Assembly: GCA_963682055.1 (NCBI GenBank)
Contig: OY821750.1
Span: 33,034,081 to 33,098,080 of the forward strand
Direction of reading: 5' to 3'
DNA length: 64,000 nucleotides
Origin: Primula veris
Lineage: Eukaryota; Streptophyta; Magnoliopsida; Ericales; Primulaceae
Both the position numbers and the translations under genes were made by a program. Under the pieces are notes generated by a model, which saw nothing but the letters and a program-made list of their open reading frames with translations, made no database searches and had not been told where the DNA came from. Positions 49,696 to 64,000 of this stretch are shown in pieces; the stretch's first letter is position 1; each line of letters starts with the position of its first letter.

Positions 49696-50773
49696 TGTTA
49701 GGACCATAATTCTGGCCCATATACTATTTGTTTTCTATTGGTTTGAACTAAATAATCTTAGTTGTATGTTAAGAATTGAAAAAGTTTTTGGGTTTCAAGT
49801 AAGGTTGCAACCTCAGTTGCAACCACAGTTCCAACCTGTTATTCTGCAGGATTCTGTTCAATTCTTTAATTCTGCATTACTATTCTGATTATTTGTTTTA
49901 AAGTATGCAGGATATATTCTCATATGCTCTTAAAAATTTAGTTTATGTATATTGAGAATATTAAATTGATAAGAAAAATGTTTCCTAAAAGTTATAAGAA
50001 GATTAGTTTTTAAAAGATATGTTTACTTTAAACCAGGCAATCTAGATCTCTATTCTTATGCAAATCTTTATCACTTGTTTCAATCTATGTTCTTTATCAA
50101 AATCAGTATGATACGTTTAAAATTGAATGAAATATGGAGTTAATGTTTCATATATATATACTTAGAAAGATTTTATCTTTAAAATATATTATCTTATATG
50201 TTTCTTGTTTAAGGAATAGATTAACTCCTATTTTCAAACTAGTTATTAACATGTACTATCTTATGAAGATTGAGGTATGCTGAAGTATCGCAATATGGAA
50301 GGATTGAAGTCAATCAAAAGAGTCAAAATCAATCATCAAAGATATTGAAGAAAGAAAATTGTTTTTACTTCTTTATATAGTTGATAACTATGCTTTTGTG
50401 TGTTCTAAATTATAAAGAATTCATTTTTGAGAGAATACACAGTGAGCTTTTAAAAGAAAACAATGGTGGGATGTCATTGATATTTTGAGTGATAGTTATA
50501 AAATATGAGCAATATAAAGATAGTCAGAAAAAGTTAGAGGGAGTCTGAGAGTTTTTCATTAAGACTTGAATCCTATATTGTAAGTTTTTATAATATCATA
50601 ATCTGGGTGAGTGCCTCGGAGACGTAGCCTAGTTGGGTGAACTCCGTTGTTAAATGTGTGTGTGATTTAATTCAAGTACATTTAACTATACTATTCTGTC
50701 CATCAATATACTTAGGTTCTATCTGTGGTTGCAACTTCACTTGAAACCTAACTGCAAAACTGCAACTAGAACA
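49696..50773 (+). mobile_element. Possible solo LTR
   Basis: It begins TGTTAGGACCATAATTC and ends CAACTAGAACA. Near the 3' part it contains GTGGGTGAACT-like and TCGGAGACGTAGCC phrases and repeated GGTTGCAAC motifs common in copia LTRs. No target duplication is visible and no internal region adjoins it, so this is tentative. Confidence 0.3.
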
Positions 50774-51973
50774 ACGGATAGTAATTTGAGAATACGATCA
50801 AAGTGAGACTTAGAGAGCAATATAGTAATATATATACCTGAAAGAGATGTGTAGTACTTTACACTTTTGGACCTTTAATTAGTGTTGTTTTCCAGTATTC
50901 GTTCTTTATGTGGTTTTTGTGTCATGGGCTTTCCATATTAAGAATGTCATTTCCTTTATTTGGGTTTTATTTTGGAATATGCAGTCTTTAATTTACTGTT
51001 ATAGTTCTGTTAAATTGTGTTCCATTTCACCAGAGAAGTAAAAAATTCTTAATTCCTATTTCGTGTACCTTTTTTTTTTTTTTTTCTTTTCAAAGAAAGA
51101 AATTTCATTGAGTAAAACATCACCACACAATTTAGGGATTTGCTGTCAAATCCGCTTAGAATTCAATTAGATAGAGCTAGAAGTCCCGAAGTTGTTTGGT
51201 CTCATGTTGTTTGGGCAACGCAAATCTCGTTTCATGAAATGTACTGTCGTGTTATTGATGAATTATGACAATTGTGAATGGATTACGGATAGACTTCAAC
51301 ATATGAACTCTTTTTGGCGTAAATGGTTGTTCTCCTTTTCTTTTAAATGCCAAAAAAACGTCAAGGATTCATTCACCGAGTGTGATTTTTCGAGAAGAGT
51401 TTGGGCAATAGCTAGGTCAGGGTTTGTAGGTAGGTTTTTTCGTGATCGTATTGAATGAGTGGGTGATAAAAGGAAGATTGAAATCCGCTGTATTAGGGAA
51501 TATTCTTCTTCTACGATTTACTGGATTTGGAGTGAAAGAATTTCGAGTGAGTATGATCGCATGAGCTCAAGCCTCGGTCAAAGTTATAAGGTGTGCAAGA
51601 CAAAAACCAATTATTATGTTAAAATATTTTATAAGAAAAACCGAAATCTCATCACAAGTGGTTCACATTTAACATTACAAATCTCATCATCTCTGTTAAC
51701 TAAACTCATTTCAATCTATTTGGAGATAAATACAATAGCTTGTCCACTATTACACTGAGTTATTGAACTTTTAAAGTTGTATATATATATAAATAATAAA
51801 TATAACGAACCAAAAATTACCTATGGCAAGTAAAAAAGTAAAAGAAATCACAAATCTGAGTACTATGTCAGTACAACAACTTGAGCACCCAACGAGTAAG
51901 TTGAGTAAGATTTTGTTTTTATCTCCTCTCTGCGCCTTTTCCTCGATGAGCATCATAATTTTGAAGAATTTAA
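50774..51973. other. Intergenic, no gene recognised
   Basis: A poly(T) run at about 51069-51086 followed by sequence that could be a reversed, poly(A)-tailed retroelement end. The short open frames around 51192-51758 show no convincing family match. Confidence 0.3.
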
Positions 51974-58179
<6,206 letters not shown>

Positions 58180-58257
58180 ATCCAAATAAATAAATAATAT
58201 ATATATTAATGTAAATATGCGTTATATATATAGATATAGATATTAATATTCAAGGTG

Positions 58258-58298
<41 letters not shown>

Positions 58299-58320
58299 TT
58301 GAGAAGGAGCTAGCTGTGAG
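58180..58320 (-). promoter_or_regulatory. CPR 5' region with (TA)n(GA)n tract
   Basis: Directly upstream of the CPR start codon is an AT-rich leader, then a TA run and a GA run at about 58258-58299 (CT-rich on the coding strand). CT-rich tracts are common in plant 5' UTRs and core promoters; function here is inferred. Confidence 0.45.
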
Positions 58321-60989
58321 TTTATGTTAAAATAATACTAATATTTAGTGTACTTATAGAGAGAATCATAAAACCGCGGGTAATACACTGTATGTTAATA
58401 TGTGTTGTATATATATAAATTATAGACGCGTTATGCACTACCATTATATATTTATGCATATTTTGGAAACTACCATTAAATCTAAAAATTAAAAATTTGT
58501 AATTATACTTCTCGAGAAAAAATTAAGTCGTATATTTATACTGGATTCGTGAAACCGTTGAGATCTGCATTAATCAACTCTTTATTTGAAACGTTTTTAC
58601 ATATATTATATGGACATTAACTTAGACATCAAATTAAATATTTTTTTACAATGCAAATTTTAATGGTTTCACGAATATAACACAAATATGCGTATCTTTT
58701 TTTTTCGAGATATATACTTGCATGTATTTAATTTTTAAATTTTAACTTAATTTTCAAAACATATAATTGTACATCTCAAAAAAAAAAAAAAGATGAATAT
58801 TTGTATTTCCGTTTCAAAATGATACAGATTTGCATTAATTAAAATATTGATTTGAAATATTTTTGTATTTAATTGTATGTGCGTAAATAAATAAAAATAT
58901 AAAAATATAATTATATGTTTTTTTTTTAATGATAGGGAGAAAGGGGGAGTTGGGGGCACTGATTTCCTAACGCCTACCGAACCAGACTGACATAGTCAGA
59001 GTCCAGACTTATATAATTAATTAACATGTGCCTTGTTTGTTTCTACTTTTATTTTGTTTTTTCCACTTTTTTTTGTTTTCATATACTACATCTAGGTTTT
59101 AATATATTTAATACAAACTCATCATCTATCGTGCATGGATATATTTTTTTTTTTCTTGTTACACTAAGAAAAGGTTTCATCCGGTGACAGTCAAATCTGT
59201 CAGAATATCTGTTATTAAATAATTATTTCTGACTCAATGATCATCTATGTCAGTGAATTTGAAATCCGTCACCATGTTATTTCTGATTAGATCATTGGAA
59301 AAAAAAATATGTCAATAATTATGTCTGTGATTTAACTTTTTTTTTTAGAGTTATTTTAATAGTTTGACAAGCATGGAACATAGAAAATGGGATGTGTTCT
59401 ACACGGTATATATATTAATTTGTCCGTTAATCGTTAACGTACATAGATCAAAAAAATTGTTAAAGTAGATTTTTTTTTAACATGTTTACCATTTAGAAAA
59501 GACCTATCTTTTGTTAAATTAGGAAAATATTTTTGTCAAATCAAGAAAAAGTTGAGTATTTAAGCAGTTATTATTATGTCTTTGTTTGGAAGACATTTAA
59601 CCAGTCATTTAGAATTAGTAGGGAAAGAAAAAAATGAAAACAATTAAACAAACAGGTGGTGTAAGGAAAATAAAGCAAATAAATAAATTATTGGTAGTGT
59701 TGAAAAGTTGAAATTGACAAATTTGTGGGTCATGACTATTTATGCTGACTAAGTCATGTTCAACAAATGACGTATTACATAAAATAATGTTTCAAATTAA
59801 TTAACTACTGTAAACAGCTAATATCTACCCCAACTGAATATTAAAATTCACATAATTAATGAACTAACATGTCTAACACTCTAAAAAAAAAAAAAATCAA
59901 ATAACGACGGGATTTGTGATGGTATTTTTTGTTACGAGATTATTAGCGACGGTTTTTTAGGACAGTTTAGTCAATTTACGACAGATTTGTGACATCTTTT
60001 TAAATTAACGACAGACTTGTCACAGTTTTTGACTCTCACTAAATCAAATATTATTTTATAGTAAGGTGTAACTTCAATAATTAGTTACCAAAATATTTTT
60101 TTTCTCCTCATGCATTTCAAATTAAACACACTAGGCAATTTGAATGAGTCTCACATTGAGACAATTTTTTTACCCTCATTGGGAGTATTTTAAATTACTG
60201 AATATATAAGTCTAAAATTTGTACCAAGAAAACGAATTCCTTTCTCTTCATGTCAAACCACACTATGCATTTCTAATATTTTTCTTTAATGTAACATCTT
60301 TTTATTATATGTTTTTCATATTTAGGTCTGTTACATATACTATAAAAAAAATACTCAAATAACAACGGGATTAGTGACGGTATTTTTTATTACGAGCTTA
60401 TTAGCGACGGTTTTTGTGACGGCTTTGTGACAGTTTAGTCAATTTGCGACAGATTTGTGACAGCATTTTAAATTAGTGACAGACTTATGACAGTTTTTGA
60501 CTCTAACTAAATCAAATATTATTTTGTAGTGATGTATATAGAGGAATATGACTTTGTAGGAGAGTATGACTTAATTTGTGGTATTTTTACAACATTGACT
60601 CTTTAAGGTGGTTGATGGATGATTATATTGAATACGGTCAAATCTGTGATTAAATGATTAATGATGTCTGTAAAACATAAATATGTCGTCATGCCGAAAC
60701 TAGAATTTGTCACTATTTTCGTTTGTAACCTCACTTTTTGTGTGAGGTCAGACGGTCAACATTTATCGTTATACGATTAATCTCAAACAAAGGAATCGGC
60801 ATGACGGAAAAGAAAGCACCGGCTTGTATATATCTCGAGATGTATCGACTTTGGCACCCTTTAATAACTAGAACAATTACTAAATACTGTATACAGTTGT
60901 ATTGGTTAAACTAATTGGTGAGGACAAAGCAGAAAAGTACATATCATGGTATTAAATACTATGAATTGTACATACAATAATATAGAATT
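58321..60989. other. Intergenic stretch with two direct copies of a GACGG/GACAG-rich repeat
   Basis: Positions about 59890-60065 and 60345-60535 are two similar copies of a segment with GACGGTATTTTTT, ATTAGCGACGG, CAGTTTAGTCAATTT, CGACAGATTTGTGACA and TTTTTGACTCT. Related phrases occur near 59175-59330. These look like transposon subterminal repeats. No gene is seen. Confidence 0.55.
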
Positions 60990-61212
60990 TGTTGTGTGAC
61001 ATATTAGCTCGTTATAGATATATATAGAGATATGTATACATATAGAGAGAGGTATGAGAGATAACAATAAGGGAGACTTTATTAATCAGAATGCATGAAT
61101 GAATGTAAAATACAAGACCCCTAACCCTCTTTATATAGATAGAGAGGTAGGGTTATAAGCCCACTTGGGCCCATAAAGTACAAGCCCAATAGTCCAATAA
61201 TATCCTACAACA
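60990..61212 (-). repeat. 3' LTR of copia element E2
   Basis: On the minus strand it starts TGTTGTAGGATATT and ends CACACAACA. It contains the same TATA-like CTATATAAAGAGGG. The flanking five bases are GAATT (60985-60989), the expected target duplication to look for outside the window. Confidence 0.9.
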
Positions 61213-64000
61213 CTCCCCCTTTGGACGTCTTGAATTCTTCGTCTTCATGCAGTCGATCTGAGTCGAGTTCATTCGCAATGCTAAACACATAAAAACCTCA
61301 GGGCTGGAAAACCCAGTGTGGGACAAAATCGGTACCTAGGAGAAACTGTGTAGCCGAATGATATAGGCCGAAATATCATGTAAGTAACTAACCACAAAAC
61401 AGTGTGCCTCATCAAAACCGTGACAGAGCAAACCCAATGGGAAAATCTCTGATCGAAGGAAAAAGAGTGCAACAGTGGTAGTAGTAGGGGATCAACCACA
61501 AAACATGTGTCTCATCAAAACCTTGCTAGAGTAAACCCAGTGGGAAAAAATCTCTAGTCGAAGGACAAAAGAGTACACAGTGGTAATAAGTATACAACAG
61601 GATACTCCCCCTAATTTCGGCAATCTTAAGTGAGATAAGATGGGAACGTGTCTCGCTAAAAACCTTGCCAAGGAAAACCCAGTGAGAAAAAACCTTGGTC
61701 TAAGGACAAAAAGAGTACACGAGCATGCGACTGGATGCTCCCCTCACTTGCACACGACAGGGTGCGAGGATTTCGACTAAGTAGTAATTAGTGCAATAAG
61801 CATTCACTTGAATGCTCCCCCTCACTTGCACACAACTGGGTGCAAAGATTTCACATTCCAAGAAAGAGTACGAGCATTTGACTGGATGCTTCATTTACTT
61901 ACATACGACTGGATGCAAGAAAAACTTAACGTGGAATAGAACGAGCATTCAACTGGATGCTCTTAAACTTCATTTGTGAAGATTAATTTTGGCGAGAAAT
62001 GCTAAATAGCATAATGTAGTCATGTCTCTCTTGATCAATAACAACAAGTTGTCTTCTATGACAAGTGTTTTATCTGGATCGTGAGACAGAGCATATGTAA
62101 TTCAAATATGACTAATACTAGCTCGAAGTCATATACACTCTCTAGTCGTCTCATAGAGCACTAATAGATCAGAGTGATTCACTTGGAGTCATTCCAAGAC
62201 CTCCAAGATATAGCCTTATTCCTAATGGTAAAGACATACCATGTTAGGAATATCTCTTATGCAGGCTGATAAGTAACCAGCATCGGTATAACCGAAAAAG
62301 GGTTGCGTTAATTCGAGTACCAAAGGGGGTAGGTACACTCGATGACGCAAATGGGATAAACTAGCCCACTTCCAAAATTACCATAAGGTAAGGGAATGTG
62401 TCTTTAGTGCCATTTCGATGGCAGCGTGTTAGCGCGATGTTGTGTCGAGCTATACCATTCACAACAGACGAGATGTTCGTCCTAGCACATTAGACCAAGT
62501 ACAATGATGCGCTTATTGTACTTAGATATGAACATGATGGTTCAATATCTCTTCATCGTCTCATCAGGGACGGACTGAGTCTATATCAATGTCTAGTGAT
62601 CGAACGATCATGGGAGAATCTGACGACTTAGCGTCATGATGACTAAAACGTCATAACACCTTCTGGGTGTAGTCTGAATCATGGACTTAAATTCAATCTT
62701 TACGGGACTCGATCATCAGGCCGAGTCACTACCGTGTCTTCCCAATATCCTTCATCTCGAAGGCAAATCCAAAAATGGACCGCGTAATAAAACACGCAAG
62801 GGCATAATACTTGTTCAAGTATCCCAAGCTAATCAAGTACTCACTTAGGCGGGTATACCACATCCGCTCGGATTATATTAATCCATATAGTGAACGTCTC
62901 AGTCAATTGAGATCGTGTTCCGTGGTCAGGAACTACTTGATTCAAGCACATGAAGTCACACAGGGACCTTAATCTATATCTCTTTGTCTAAATCCCCATA
63001 GAGATAAAACCGTGACCACAATCGCATGCTGCATAATCAGTTTTTCGGAAACTACTAAACTGATAAAGTAGGGGACCGTTATAACGTCTATTACGAGAAA
63101 ATCAACCATCTCGTAATCAATTCCAAGGTGTAAGAGAAGCCTTGCGCTACTAGGCGAGCATTCTACAATCTCATTATTCTCATCACTTTTCCTTACGAAT
63201 AACCAAATAAACGAACTCGTTTAACATTGGTGGTGTTGGAGCTACAGGTCCGAACACACTTTCGCTAAGGAGTCTACTTGGATTGCAAGTTTCCATTAGG
63301 CCAGTCTATTCTATGTTGACTTCAGGCAACATTACATGGTTCCCTGTCATAATTTGCTCATATTATCAGTCGTCACTGAATATATGAACAAGTAATCAAT
63401 GACAGTCTCGTTTCGCTTCAATATCGTCTAAGATATCATGATCGACAGATATTTCGAGATTCTTAGGATGAGTAGGAATCACACATCTCCTAGATCCTTT
63501 ATAATCTCGTGCGACAAACGAGTTTTAGTTCACCACCTCTGAGGCTGAACGAATTAAGAACCGGTCAACTTCCTCATATCTTATGAAGGACAACAGACTG
63601 ACGGCCGACGACAGCGTCCTTTGCTTGGCGGGTTCGGCCAAAGCAACGTGTTACGACAGGAACACGGCGTCCGACAGGGACGTCTATCCTTGCAAGCATT
63701 TTGCAGCAGGTATAAATGATCTCGTGACATCTCATAAAGTCATTAAATGCGTCTGGCATTTAGTTAGACTTGAGAGAGTCTATGCACTTATCACTAAGTG
63801 CAGTTTTGGGGATCAAGCTAAGACTGAGTGGGTTATGTCACGTTACTTCATGTCGTTCCTTATCAACGGTAACGTGCAAATCTCCCTCTAACGACGGGGA
63901 GAACAACCTTAGCGATGTCACTTTCGCATATCATGCGGTAAAGAGATCGCTTGCCAAGGTTACTCTATCAAATGATAGGCAGGGGATTCATAATCGACTT
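60990..64000 (-). mobile_element. Copia-type element E2 (same family as E1), running off the window
   Basis: It reads on the minus strand. The 3' LTR is at 60990-61212 (223 bp, roughly 95% like the E1 LTRs), next to the polypurine tract (plus strand CTCCCCCTTTGG). The interior matches E1 from 11712 back to about 8935. It shares E1's broken coding pieces: the fragment at 63759-63574 differs from E1's 9166-9351 at only two residues and ends at the same stop, and the in-frame TAA just before that fragment is also common to both. The other LTR lies beyond the window. Confidence 0.9.

Noticed and set aside
49696..50773. A full LTR retrotransposon
   Set aside because: Only one LTR-like segment is visible, with no internal region or target duplication; kept as a tentative solo LTR.
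51192..51458. LINE reverse-transcriptase zinc-binding remnant
   Set aside because: A vague FTECDFSRRVWA resemblance next to a poly(T) run is not enough to support a call.
61281..63891. Open frames in element E2
   Set aside because: They correspond to the same broken retrotransposon segments, or to their antisense; no intact protein is present.

Overview
This is plant nuclear DNA. It is AT-rich and holds intron-rich genes with GT-AG junctions, many miniature transposons, LTR retrotransposons and Mutator-like elements. The proteins (chloroplast aspartokinase-homoserine dehydrogenase, a class II cytochrome P450 reductase, an IAA33-type Aux/IAA protein) are dicot-like. The P450 reductase resembles those of asterids such as Asteraceae, but the species cannot be fixed from the sequence.

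Layout. Positions 1-3297 are the 3' part of a gene for a tandem-repeat protein of unknown function plus its downstream flank. A second, complete copy lies at 12773-15337, with matching flank to about 16860. Between the copies sits a complete copia-type LTR retrotransposon (4946-11936) with identical LTRs, a 5-bp target duplication and a badly degenerated pol. A second, reverse-oriented member of the family enters at 60990 and runs off the window. From 16859 to 26292 on the minus strand is a 17-exon bifunctional aspartokinase/homoserine dehydrogenase gene, convergent with the repeat-protein gene. At 30543-33136 on the plus strand is a 5'-truncated, frameshifted HAD-phosphatase (glycerol-3-phosphatase type) pseudogene whose last intron carries Tourist-like and Mutator-like MITEs. 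At 35116-35448 is a TRIM-like miniature LTR element. At 35754-37228 (minus) is a three-exon IAA33-like gene.

The most notable object is a 9,466-bp Mutator-like element (MULE) at 38272-47737, flanked by a perfect 9-bp target duplication. It carries two same-direction minus-strand genes. One is an 898-residue transposase with FAR1-like and SWIM zinc motifs fused to a C-terminal OTU-type cysteine protease domain. The other is a four-exon, 666-residue plant mobile domain (PMD) protein. Its termini are built from arrays of a short palindrome (ACCGTAGATT and its complement). The same palindromes recur inside the element just upstream of the transposase gene, next to a telomere-like TTTAGGG tract. 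A roughly 56-bp minisatellite with about 23 copies lies upstream of the PMD gene.

Downstream are a 628-bp hAT-type non-autonomous element (48695-49322), a possible solo LTR, and an 18-exon NADPH-cytochrome P450 reductase gene (51974-58179, minus). The host genes (amino-acid biosynthesis, auxin signalling, P450 electron supply) look unrelated in function; the window reads as an ordinary gene-bearing region heavily rebuilt by transposons.
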